A stretch of DNA of 64,000 nt from positions 354,454,660 through 354,518,659 of the forward strand of contig NC_092873.1 in the NCBI RefSeq assembly GCF_028372415.1, in the 5' to 3' direction. Below the pieces are notes generated by a model. That model was not told where the DNA came from and ran no database searches. It was given only the letters and a program-made list of their open reading frames with translations. Positions 36,091-48,400 of this stretch are shown piece after piece. The stretch comes from Notamacropus eugenii. Taxonomy: Eukaryota; Chordata; Mammalia; Diprotodontia; Macropodidae. Made by a program: the position numbers and the translations under genes. Each line of letters opens with the position of its first letter. Position 1 is the stretch's first letter.

Positions 36091-38333
36091 CTACTTAAGT
36101 AAAACTTTCCACCTCTGTCCCAAGCTATTTATGCTCCTTCTCATTTTTTCTTCTATAGTTCTCATTTCACGTATAATTTAATTTTTTTAATCTCTTAAAT
36201 TTTTTTTTGAAATTGAAATAAAATTTCTTTATTTTTTTCCAGTTATACTTTTGAATCCAGTCAAGCCATTTCCCCTCCTTGAGGTTCTCTTTGTGCTAAC
36301 TGTGGAGTAATCATCTTCTTTTGAGTTTACCTCTTGGGCATCTCTAGACCCACTATATTTCTTCATTATGCTTGGTGCTTTCTTCTCTCTACTTATATCT
36401 ACAGCTGCAGGCCTGGTTTAGGATTTTGTACCAGATCCAAAGGTGGATCCCTCTGACTCTCTTGGCTGGAGTAGTCAGGCCTCCTTCTTCCTGTCTCCAA
36501 TTTCTTGAGTCCCTCTGCTTGTTTCCATATTTCTTGGCAGGTCTGCTTTTAGGGTACTGGCTGGTTTCAGGCTCCACTGACCTCACTGGAGCATCATCCC
36601 GGCTGAGTTCTATATGCTTTTGGTGCCGCAACCCTTGCATGTATGCCTGAGAGTGCATCAAGTGATACCCCAGTCAGAAACTTCCATCCTTATTTACCTA
36701 AGCTTGAACTGGTTTCCCTGGTAGGACCACTCTCCCAAAACAAAGATGTCTTTTGGGAAGTCCTGGGTCAGAAGAAGTATACCATTGTTTCTCTTTGGTT
36801 GTCTTAATCATTATTCAGTCTTGTATCTTTTTTTAGCTCTTTTCTGGAATATAGGTAGAAGAACTGAGCTCTTCTATGATCTTTCATGTCACATCTTAGC
36901 CATAAGTTTGACTCTTCTTTCCAATGTTGACTCTAAGTCTCCTCAGCGATACTACAATAATTATAGCAATACTACAACAACTAGTGTATTCAGTGAAAAA
37001 AATCAGCCAAACCAGTCACAGTGGGATTTATACAACAGCGTTATTAGTGAGAGGACTAATACCTATTTCATCAACTGATTATTATATTGTTTTTATTTTA
37101 TTTGTGTTTCGTGGGATATAATATGGCTGGTTATATGTTTGAATTAATTCAGTAACATTCTATTATAACATATAATATATTTGGAATCATGTAGACCAAA
37201 AACAGATTGATTTTTAGCCAGATGTGTTATAAAATGCACATATTATAATAGTCAAAGCAAGAAATTCTGTAATATAAAATTTTTGATAAATTCACACTTC
37301 AATGTTATAATAATAGTGCATAATAAAACAGAGATAGCCTGATTAGGATAAGAAAAACAAACCATTTTCTTATGTAATTTTAAAAATAATTTTGAAAAAA
37401 ATTGAAATAATTTTGTGAATAATTTTTTTAAATGGATATTCGTAAAAATGAATATACTATTGTATTAAAATAGCAAGTTTGTTTAGAAAAGAGATTCATT
37501 TGTGATAAGGATTACAAAGGGGGGAATAGTCTAAGAAGTAGCACAATGTGTAAGTGGCTGTTGCTAAATTTGAACCAAACAAGAATTCTGCTGCTGAGAG
37601 TTTTTAGTGTAATCCTATTTACATGACAATTTCTTGATTTTTAGTAATATGGAACATTTTTAAAAGGTTCACAGAATCAACTTCAAAAGACTCTCAAAAT
37701 TTAATTTAAATATAAGATGGCTTAGGAAAATTGAGATTACATTTCTCTTAGTGATGCTTAGGCTAAAAAGGGAAGTGGAAAAATGTCTTGGGAAAGTATA
37801 TACAGTGGATTTATCAAATCTTAAACATTTGCAAGGCCTGGAGTAGACTCTCAAAAGTCTTTCCTTCCCTCTAGTTTAAATATAAACAAGACCCAATTTT
37901 TATGTTTTGGGGAAAAACAGTTGACTTCAATTATGGAAAACTTCTCTGCCCCCAAATTAAACAGTTGAGTAGAAAAATTTAGTAGTATTTAAGGCTTTTC
38001 TCTAAAGATTGATGATGGAAGGAGGTAGAGTAATGGGAAATTGCAAGTAATATAAAACACTTATCTACTGTTTTAAAACAAACAAAACAAAAAACTTTCC
38101 CATAGCAAATAATAACAGATATTTATAGCATATCTAGTTTGGCAACCACTGGAATGTAAATTCTTTGAGAGTATGAAGTGAGAACAGAACAATACAGATT
38201 AAAGTAATATTTAACTCAAATTAAATGTTGCTTTACTTTTGTTAAACATGATGGGCAGGTGGCAACTTCTATCACTGGAGGAAATAACCACACAGATTAT
38301 ATAGACCCACTGGAGTATTGAAGTTAAATGTTG

Positions 38334-38646
38334 TGTGTGTTTGTCCTTCGTTGCTGAAGAAGACCATGCCATCAGAGAAATGATGACATGACTTGCCCTT
38401 GACTTTGTTTTGAGTGAGGGAGGGCTGTGCAGGTCACCAGCCTCATTTCTCCTCCAGAGCCATTGAATCCAGTGACCAGATATTCATCAGGATGACTAGA
38501 GATGACCCAGGAAGAGGTAACTGGGGTTAAGTGACTTGCCCATGGTCACACAGCTAGTGAGTGCCAAGTGTCTGAGGTGAGATTTGAACTCAGGTCCTCC
38601 TGACTCTTGCACTGGTGCTCTATCTACTGCACCACCTAGCTGCTCC
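38334..38646 (-). repeat. W-type composite SINE, full length with 12-bp target duplication
   Basis: AGTTAAATGTTG flanks it at 38322-38333 and 38647-38658. The right end carries a MAR1-like head (minus strand ggagcagctaggtggtgc) and the left end carries the W-type tail (ttcgttgctgaagaagacca), so it looks like a fusion of two parts. Confidence 0.85.
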
Positions 38647-41600
38647 AGTTAAATGTTGATTAACAATGCAAATTATTGATGTAGTTACCTGCTTTTATGT
38701 CGGTGGATATGTATGTATGAATAAGTGTTATTTAAATGAAAAACATCACTTTTTAACCACAATAGAATTGTAATTGAAACTGATGGAAAGATGAGTTTCC
38801 ATGGAAACATAAATAAGTTAAACTCCAATGGCTTTAATAAAGTCAAACTTTGAATAAGTTAGTGATACTTTCCAAATTTTCAAATTCACTTTATTAATAT
38901 GAAATAAATATTTAGCAAATATTAAATATTGATCACTTAAATACATTTTATTATAAATACAAAACTTTTTATAACTATATATAAATATATTTTTTCAGTA
39001 ATATACATTTAAGAAAGCAGTGATCTTGGAATTCTTCCTATATTAAATATCTTTTTTTCAAAGTCAAAACTCTTGCAAGATACAAACACTTTGCTTTTCT
39101 GAAAAAAATTCCAATAACTATTTTTGGTATCAGAGGTATGTTCTGGAGGTTTTTCCTCCAGCTTTCTTAATGAAAAGTACTCAGTATTTCTAGTTATTTC
39201 TCTGTCTGAAGAAGCTTATATAATACAAGTATCTTGCAGTTTATCTCTTCATCCTCAATCTTGTTTCAGCTAAGTAGGTGGCATGTGAATATATTCTTAT
39301 TTCTTCTAGGCTTCACAGCTAACTGATTTGTAGAATTGGTAGTGAAATCATATTTTAGTAAGGTAAATAATAACTAAGCAGGCACCCACCAAATACTTCC
39401 TTTTTATACTCACAACCTTTTTTGACAAAGAAATCTGGAAAGATATAACTATACCATTTGTGTGAAGACAAGCTATTCTATACTTTTACTGGCATATAAC
39501 ATGTTTCCAATTATATATATGTCCACATGTACATATCTATATATTATGGTTGTTCAATCCTCAGAAGGAGATGAGAATTCTGGCACTAACTCCTTTGTTA
39601 TTAACAGAGGAACTGAGAGTATATTAACTACACTGTCAGAAAAGCCAAAACGCATAAAATAAGGTCCCGTTATCTACCCCTCCAAGCACATCATGATCAG
39701 CAACTTGACTAGATCAACTTCTAGGTAACAATTTAGCCATTTATGATGAAATTTTGGAGTTAAAATTGTACAAAAAGCAAATGTTATAAGAGATGTTTCA
39801 TGGGATATGAAGCACTTATCACTAGGTAAAAACTGTAAATTCATTTTCAATGAGTGTTATTACGATTAATGGCATTTTAGAAACTGTTTTCTTGTGTAAG
39901 TGACTTTTATCCTATCAACAAGTCACATGTGACTAAGGAAACCAATGAAAGCAAAGGCCAGCAGACATGTATGTCAATCTAATTTATGGGAAAACATGCA
40001 TGTAATTTTTAGTATTTTCAATATTATTGTTATGCTTTTTAATTATTGTAATTAGTGAAAATTGAGTAACAGCCCTTCTTGCAGGGCATTAATGCTATTT
40101 ATCACCCCAAATGCCTTTACTTTATAGTAACATATATATTCCTTTAATTTAGCAGTGGCAATTTTTAAAACAATAAAAGGAAACTTTCTTTAAAAGTTTC
40201 ACTCACAATTTATTCCCAATGACAAATATATAAGCATCACTTCATGTATCCATGAAGTTGGATAGTGCTTGAAGTTGGCCTGGTTGGCCTGAGGAAACTA
40301 CAAATTTAGTTTCAAATGTTGTTTGGAGTCCTCAAAAATCTTAAAATGTGTCAAATTACTTTTTGTTAGAGGCAGAATGAGGCAAGTTGGCCACAATCAA
40401 CAGAATATGAATAGAGTTTTTGGTTTTTCCCCAATTCTGGCTGGAGGGTGATATAACATTTCACAGTAAAAAAGTATAACAAAATATAATTTCTTCTCCT
40501 TCAGAGCAGCCAACTTGTCAATACAAGTCAATGTAAGATCTGAAATCCAAGCTGGAGTATATTTGACATAAACCTTACTACACTAGTTTTGCAATCTTGA
40601 AAACAACCAAATAGCTTTGATAATGTTCAATAATAACTCGAGAAACCTTGATATGCCACATTTCTAGCACTAAGATGCATGATGCTTAGCTTTTTACAGG
40701 GAAACAATATGAAAAAGCCTTACTGCTTACATGTAAATAATTACCTTTCATGCTATTATGATCACTATTTAAAGAATAATTTCCCCTTTTCACCCTAAAA
40801 TTATTCAATAGGATGTATTTTCAACTTAGGTTCAATAATGCTAGTATGTACAAGGCTTTTTATGGATACAACACTATTACAATGAAATGAAAATCATATC
40901 ACATATTCTGATATCTCCCAACTTTTAATTTTTAGACCTTAGCTGTGAGGGAATTCTTATCAGAAAAAGAACAAAATGCAACCAAAGAAAAGAAGCAAGA
41001 ACCTTTGTCTTTTGTAGAAAAAGATAAACCAAAGCCTGGGACATAAACTCCCACCATCAAAGGATTTAAAGTTGGACCATTTTTTCTTAAATGCTTTAAA
41101 AAGTTCCACCCCAAAATTTTTATCATAGAAATGCAATGTGTTTCTGACCCTCTAAAAGTAAAAATTTTTCAAGATAAATTCTGTTGGAATAGAAACTTCA
41201 GTGAAACCCTGCTTTTATGTTATCACAACTAATATTTCTCCACAGTTAATGCTTTTCCTCAGTTTTTTCCGTTTCCTCTCTTATTCATGTACCAAACACA
41301 ACCAGACATGGCAGAATTTCCCACAATTTGCATTTCCCCATGTACTAGCTCCACTAGCTAGAGCTGTCCTATCTTCAAGTAATTTTCACTTCTTATGTTT
41401 ACTCTTTAGGGTCCTTTCTGGATTCCCAGGCAAGTCATTTCAAGTGGTTTGGTGAAGGAAGCTGGAGGTTTGGTGAAAGTCAAACCCAGAGTGCCAGATC
41501 CTGAAAGAATTACAGCAGGGCACCAACAATTCATCTTTAGTAGAAGTGAGTGATGGAAGGCAGAGCTACAAGGAGATGGATTCCAACATAATTTTAGCCC

Positions 41601-41990
41601 CATTGGGAACTTTGATTTTTGAAGAGACAGTTGGTTAGGCTGAAATTATCCTAGACCTCTGCTCTTACCAAGTTGCTCTTACTGGGATTTAATTAATTTG
41701 GTTGCAGAACTAGACCTCTCTGTGGCTAATTCATCTGTTTCTAACTTCTGATATTTCCAGTTTTCCTTTTTCAGAGACCCTTGAAGTAATTCACTTTCTG
41801 AGGATGCGGGAAAAAATCTTATGAAAGAAGCATCACACTAGAAGAAGGAAAAGTTACTTCTGAAGCTTTTCGGGCAGCAAGGTAGGTAATTTCCTTTCTT
41901 TTTTATACTTTTCCTCTATTTGCAACATTTATCTCAATCCCTAGCAAAGTATGTGATTCACTTTAAAGAAAAGGAGCAAAATATGTTTTC

Positions 41991-41996
41991 TTTATT
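41991..41996 (-). terminator. Candidate FBXO47 poly(A) signal
   Basis: On the minus strand this reads AATAAA (tagaaataaagaaaac), about 340 nt after the FBXO47 stop codon. It is the first AATAAA found downstream of the stop. Confidence 0.45.
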
Positions 41997-42336
41997 TCTA
42001 GATGATCTGCTTTCTGATTCACTTTCTGCAAAAGTGAACAGTGATGTGAATAATATTCTTATTGTGGGTATGTGTTCAGAGAGATAGCAAAAAATGTGAA
42101 TTTATATTTTAAACAGCCCCAAAATCCATTACAATTCTTCACAAAACATTCTAGGTTCAATTGTATAAATCAGTTGTTGCTAAAACTAGAGTACCTTTTT
42201 TTGGCTCTTAGGGCACGGTAGGTAAAAAAAATTACAGACATTATCCTTCATGTGTGAAAAGATGAACATTGAGAAAACGCAGCTGTCTATTAAAGGTTGG
42301 ATCAATGAGGCACTCTCTAAAATCATGTCTGAGTAT

Positions 42337-42449
42337 TTAGGTGGAGGTACTGTTCATGGTTATATATAAAACTTCCTTATGGAAATTAGCCTGTGCATTC
42401 ACAAGATGAAACAAATTCAAAAAGCTGCTATCCTCTTCATCTCGGTCTC
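42337..42449 (-). CDS. FBXO47: FBXO47 terminal coding exon 10 (residues 415-451)
   Basis: 113 bp of coding sequence after acceptor tctggcgtttag. It encodes GDRDEEDSSFLNLFHLVNAQ and ANFHKEVLYITMNSTST, then TAA at 42337-42339. The 3' UTR continues to the left. Confidence 0.95.
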
Positions 42450-45400
42450 CTAAACGCCAGAAATGGGATAGAGAGAGTGGGGGGAGGAAGAGAATTAATT
42501 TTAAAATATGATTTATTTGAAACACAAGATTTCCAAATTTCCTCTGAATAATTTAACAGAAGACAAGTCAGCAACTTCACTCAAGCAAAAATCAGTTATG
42601 ATAACCATGAAATCCTGTAATGAAGTACACTGGACTAGGAGTCAAAAAATGTGAGTGCTACTTCTAACCCTCCCCTTTCCTAGTAATGTGCCCTTGGGCA
42701 TTCTTATTGCAACTTGTATAACGCTTATGTAAGTACTCACCAGACATAACTGACTGCAGCATGTCCATTACAACACGTGCAAATGCATTTTCCACATTCT
42801 GCAGGAAGTTATTTCTTTCCGCTTGTGTGCTAAAGACTTTGCAGACTTTTTGCATCATCTTTACTGCCCAGTCCATGCAGTACAGGTCCTTCTCACAGAC
42901 CTGATTTAGACAAAGATTATTATAAATGTGAGTGCTCTTTGAGTTGGAATTTGGCTCTTCCTTGAATATGGCACTCTGTCTCCTGATACTATGCATTTTC
43001 ACTGGCTTTTTCCTGTGCTTGGAACTCTTCCTCTTCTCTATGTCCTGGCTTTCTTGGTTTCCTTCAAGAACCAGCTAAAATCCCACCTTTTTGCAAGAAG
43101 CCTTTCCTGAACCCCCTTAATGCTAGTTAGTACTTTCCCTCTGTTGATTATCTCCAATTCATACTGAATATATTTTGTTTGTACACACCTGTTTGCACAT
43201 TGTCTCCCCTATTAGACTGCGCACTCCTTGAGAGCAGGCACTGTTCTTTGATTTTCTTTGTATCCCCAGCACTTACCACAGCACCTCCCTAGCACATTTG
43301 TGGACAATTAACAAATGCTTGTTGACTTGACTTGGCACAGGCAATAGTTGTGGTATAGTGGTAAGATAACTGGATTAGGAGTGAGGGGGCTTGGCTTTGC
43401 TACTTACTATAAGATGTTAGGAAAGTTACCACATTGTTGAACCTTAGTTTCCTCCCTCTTCATGAAATGGATATAATTATACTGTACTAATTGCCTCAGG
43501 GCAGCTAGGTGGTGCAGTATATAGAGTGCCAAACCTGGAGTCAGGAAAACTTGAGCTCAAATTTGTCCTCAGACAGACTAGCTGTGTGAGCCTGGGCAAG
43601 TCACTTAACCTTGCTTGCCTCAGTTTCCTCATCTGTAAAATGAGCTGGAGAAAGAAATGACAAACCACTCCAGCATCTTTGTCAAGAAAACCCCAATGGG
43701 ATCACAAAGGGTTAAATGCAATTGAAACTATCAAACAACAATTACCTCACAGGGTTGTTGGGAAAATCAAATGAGATAATAACATATAAAATAATTTATA
43801 AATTGTAAAGTGCTATTTAAATACCAGCTGTCATAAGGATGATTAGGGCTAATAATAATTACAGTTATCTCTTCCACATTGTGGGAGTTAGGGGCATGGT
43901 GCTTCTGTGATCTAGACAATTCATGTAAATATTCTGGCCTTCCCTTCATACCAGAAAAGAAGTCTAAATTTTTTTCTTTTTTGTTTATGGGGTGTTTACA
44001 GAGCCTACTATAAAATTTAGGTTAAGAATCTGGTCATAGGCTCTATATCATCTGCTGGCCTTCACATGTTATCCATGGCTTCTGCAAAACTCCCTGCCAA
44101 ATTCCCACTTAATTTCTTATGCCGATCCAAGATAAATTGAAACCATGATGGGGAAAGTCAAAATGTGGAAGATATAAGTGAAAAGGGAATGCCGAACTAG
44201 ATACAATTACTTTCTATACTATCACTCTTTGACTTTTATAGATACTTTTTACAAGAAAGAATATCATTATTGATTTTTAAAGTGTATAACTGTTGGGTCA
44301 TAATGTGCTTTGAAAAATATTCAATTTTAGCTATGTAATACTAGAATGAAAGTGCTCTCAAGTCTAATATGGCATTCAAAAGGTACAAATTTAGAAAAAA
44401 ATGTCTTAAACCATTCATTCACAAATTGTATTCTGTGGAACCTCAGTGTCCTACATGCTGTGATTAGAGATTACATGAGAACATTTTGATGCTAGGGATA
44501 TTTTTCCATCTGATATATTAATTATGGAATTGTGCTTTATCAAAAATTCTCTTTGACATTTTTGGCAAGACAATAGATATATATTCCAATGATAGTCATA
44601 CTAGTAGACCCTCCCATCTTCCTTCCTCCAATCCCACCAGCATATATGACTTTTATTAATATTACTGCAAGTCTAAAAATGTTCCACAGCGCAATTAATT
44701 TTAGAAACACTGCTAAAAGATATTTAAGTCCCAAGATATTATTACTTAACATAAGAACCATTATACTAAAAGCTATTGATTACTTTTTAAAAAAAATCTA
44801 ATAATTTTAATATACATATTAGTTTAGAGGTTAATTATACTAATTTAACTATAATATTTATAAGTAATGACTGCATATTTGTAGCTGAAGTTGCTCATAA
44901 AGGGGGTAGGTTTTATTCACTAACTCTTCAGATGACCAGTTCCTCATGTGTAACAGATAAACATTATGAAAAACTGGATCAGAATATGGATAACTAATTA
45001 TTATCAGTCAGACAGCAAGCACTTCCTGAATCTCTCCTACATACAAAACACCATTCTAGGGTCCCAAAAAATAAAAAGACCATCCCTTCCCTCAAAGATT
45101 ATATAGTCCCTTAGGAGTGATGAAACGTATATATATGTAAATGACTTAAGAATATTAGGAAAGATTGTAGAGAAAGTAAAGATTATAGAGTCATAGAGTT
45201 GAGATAGAATACAAATTGAACATATAAATTTTAGAGAAAAGGAGTGCTTAGATTTCAGTGAAGTTAAATAGAAAAGTATTCCTGGAGAAGGTGTTGGGGT
45301 TTTTTAAATTAGGTTTTGAAAAAAAAAAGTCACATGGATAGAAAGCACACTAGATTTGTAGTCAGAGAAACAATCTGAATTCTGGTTGTGCTACTAATTA

Positions 45401-48400
45401 TCTGATTGACCTTTGGTGGGTTGGGTAATCGTTCTGGACCTAAGATTTCTTGTCTGTCAAATAAAGGGACTGATGATCACTAAGATCTAGTATTAACTTC
45501 AATCTTCCCAAGGTGGATATGAATTGGAAGGTGGAGAGGATAAGGTAGGAAGATATATGAAGCATGTTTCAAAAGATGTTAGTTTATTGTATATATTTTG
45601 AAAACATGATATTTTAAGATGTACTTGACATTCTTAGTCTCCCAAAATAATTTATATTTTAAGTATACTTCAGTTACATAGGGAGAATGATCCATCAGGT
45701 TTTTAGGTGGTGGTGAATATAGTGTTAGTCTGGGTACTAGAAGAGACTTTGTTCTGTACTTACCAAAGCCAAAAAGACTATCATTCGTGCCAGTTCACTG
45801 GCCCGTCCATTCACAGCTTTGCTAGCCATGAAGGTGAAACATATGTTGTTCCCACTCAGGATAAGGAGACGTGCATTATTCTCCAGAAGCCATTCTCGGG
45901 GAACCACTTTTGTTATAGAAAGAAAAATTACTTAATGAGAAATGTCTAATGGTGGCAGTAATCATTATTAAACACATATATTACATAATTCTTTGAGGAG
46001 AAAATAAATACTAAGAGAATAACTCAGAAAAATACTTTAGCTTTTCAGTTATAATATCCAGCCAGAATAAAAACGTTAATGTCATGCAGCTACCCCAAAC
46101 ATACTAGTAATATGTTTATTTTAACTTTTTGACTCATATATTACAAGGTAGGATGGTATGAACCTGTGTATGATACCTTTCTTTAGGACTGTACAGGGGT
46201 CAGAAACTACTCTTCCCTTCCCTAGAGGAGTGACAAGTAGAGAGTTTTCTGTATCCTTAGACAGTAATCCCCTGCTGGGATGGAATTTGAAGTCTGGTAT
46301 GATTAATTTACTATGGTTCAACAAAGAATCTATAAATTATATATGCATATATATAATTGTGTAGCTGGTATTTGGACTGTTGTATCCATTCTCTTCAACT
46401 TTAAAATTAAGCTCCCTAAATTTACTACTAACAAAATATTTGAGTATTATGATTTAGAATAGGAAATTTATTCCCTGTAGAAACTGCCTTCTGTTTAATA
46501 CTTGTGCTCTGATAACAGCATTCTCAGTAATCAATAATGGTAAACATACAGTTTTACCTGATAGTTCATCTACAAGGCTGATTACATCATCTGCTGTCCA
46601 CTCTTTAGTATCAGTGTCATACAGTAATTTAATGGCATCAGCTAAGCCTTTTAGACTGGTTTCATCTGTAGGTCCGTCTGTCATTTTCTGCCAAACCACC
46701 TGTCCTGAATAATTGGAACAAGTAAAATGTGATATAGTTTCTTTGAGAGGCAGATGGTTTTAGTAGTTTAAAATAAATGGATTAGAAAATGAAATCTCAT
46801 TATTTAAGCACATTATACTTATTTGAACTTTCATAATGGGAGATCAGTTTAGATTGCAATATAACTTTAAAATGTTTCTTATTAGAATGAGGAAACATAT
46901 TAACAGCATTTAAAGGAACTAAAAGAAAGGTTGTTTTAGTAAGCAAAGTAATGCTTTCAGTATAATGATAATGCTACTGACATACCACAAACAGGAATGT
47001 AGAAAAATAGGATTTTTGAAACTTTATTGAATTTTTTATCAAACAAATATTAAACACTAATTTATACTAAGAATATGCTTATCCTTGGTCCTTTATAAAT
47101 CAGAACATACAAATCATGTCAATTTAAAAATTATCTGCTTATGGGAGGGAAAAAGTACAAATGGGTACACATACATCACAATATACTAAAAAAATTTATA
47201 TTTTAATTGCTCTTTTGAACTACTGGTTGCATTATTTTCTTTTAATTACCTAGACAACAAAGAATTGACTGAATATTGAAAAATGGATAGCACCTTTTTA
47301 ATTAAAAAATTGGAGATAATGGAAATAAATTTGATAATGAACTACAGCAGAACAGTTTCCATCTTTGAAACTTAAAGTTAATATAAGCTAATATAAAAAA
47401 ATTCTGGGAAAAATGGAAGCTGTGTGGAAGAAATTAGGCATATATAGACTAAACCTCTTACACTAAATACTAAGAATAACTCCAGATGGATACATAACTT
47501 AGGTACAGATAATGACATCACAAACAAATTAGGAGAGCAAGGAAGAAATTACCTTTCAGATCTATGGAGAGGAGAAGGGTTTATGACCAAACAAGGAAAA
47601 GAATGAATCACAAAAGATAGACTAGACATTTTTTATTATGTAAAATTAAAAAACTTTTGTACCAACAAAATCAGTCAAAATTAAAGGGGAAACATAATAG
47701 GGGAAAAATCTTTTCAGGAAATTTCTCTAATAAAGGTTTCATATCCAAGATACATAAGGAATGGATTCAAAGTTATAAGAACAAGAACTATTCTCCAACA
47801 GTTAAATCATCAAAGGATATAAACTGGCAGTTTTCAAAGAACAAAATCCAAGCTATGAACAACCATATGAAAATTTCTCCAAATCATTAATAATTAGGGA
47901 AATGTCAATTAAATAAACTCTGAGTTCTACTTCACACACATGAGACTGGTGAAAATGACAAATGTTAGAGGGGCTATGGGAAAGCAGGCACACTAATACC
48001 TTGTTGTAGAGCTAGCAGTTAGAGCTGTGCCCTTAAAGTCACCAAACTTTGACCTAGCAATACTACTAGTAGGTCTATACTGCAAAGAGATCAAAGAAAG
48101 AGGAAAAAGATTCATATGTACAAAATATATATAGTGGCTCTTGATAGTAGCAAAAATTAGAAACTAAAAGGGAGCCCACCCATTGGGGAATACATAAATG
48201 AATTATAGTATGTGAATGTAAAAGATTAGTACTACACCATTAGAAATTATGAAATGGAAAGTTTCAGAGAAAACTAGAAAAATCACTATGAATGATGCAG
48301 AGTGAAGTGAGCAGATGAAGCTGAAAAATTTATATAATTGCAAAAAAAAAAAATCAACTTTGAAAAACTTTAGAACTCTTATCTATGCAACAGCAAACTA

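Larger units (their letters stand above)
31900..36870 (-). repeat. L1 LINE, most of a copy, broken by three insertions
   Basis: Read right to left: 5' UTR (36300-36870), ORF1-side region (35600-36200), an internal gap near 35280-35600, parts of ORF2 (34690-35270 and 32690-34320), then the 3' UTR (31900-32360). Cues include ttgaatatcagacctttatc and ttgctataacaaaaagaaat. It is interrupted by a SINE at 32370-32690, a 7SL pseudogene at 34331-34640 and a SINE at 35860-36090. All frames are broken. Confidence 0.75.
36871..42336. other. AT-rich, repeat-poor interval downstream of FBXO47
   Basis: Only one clear SINE (38334-38646) is seen in 5.5 kb. 41.97-42.34 kb should be the FBXO47 3' UTR. No other exon was recognised. 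Confidence 0.5.
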
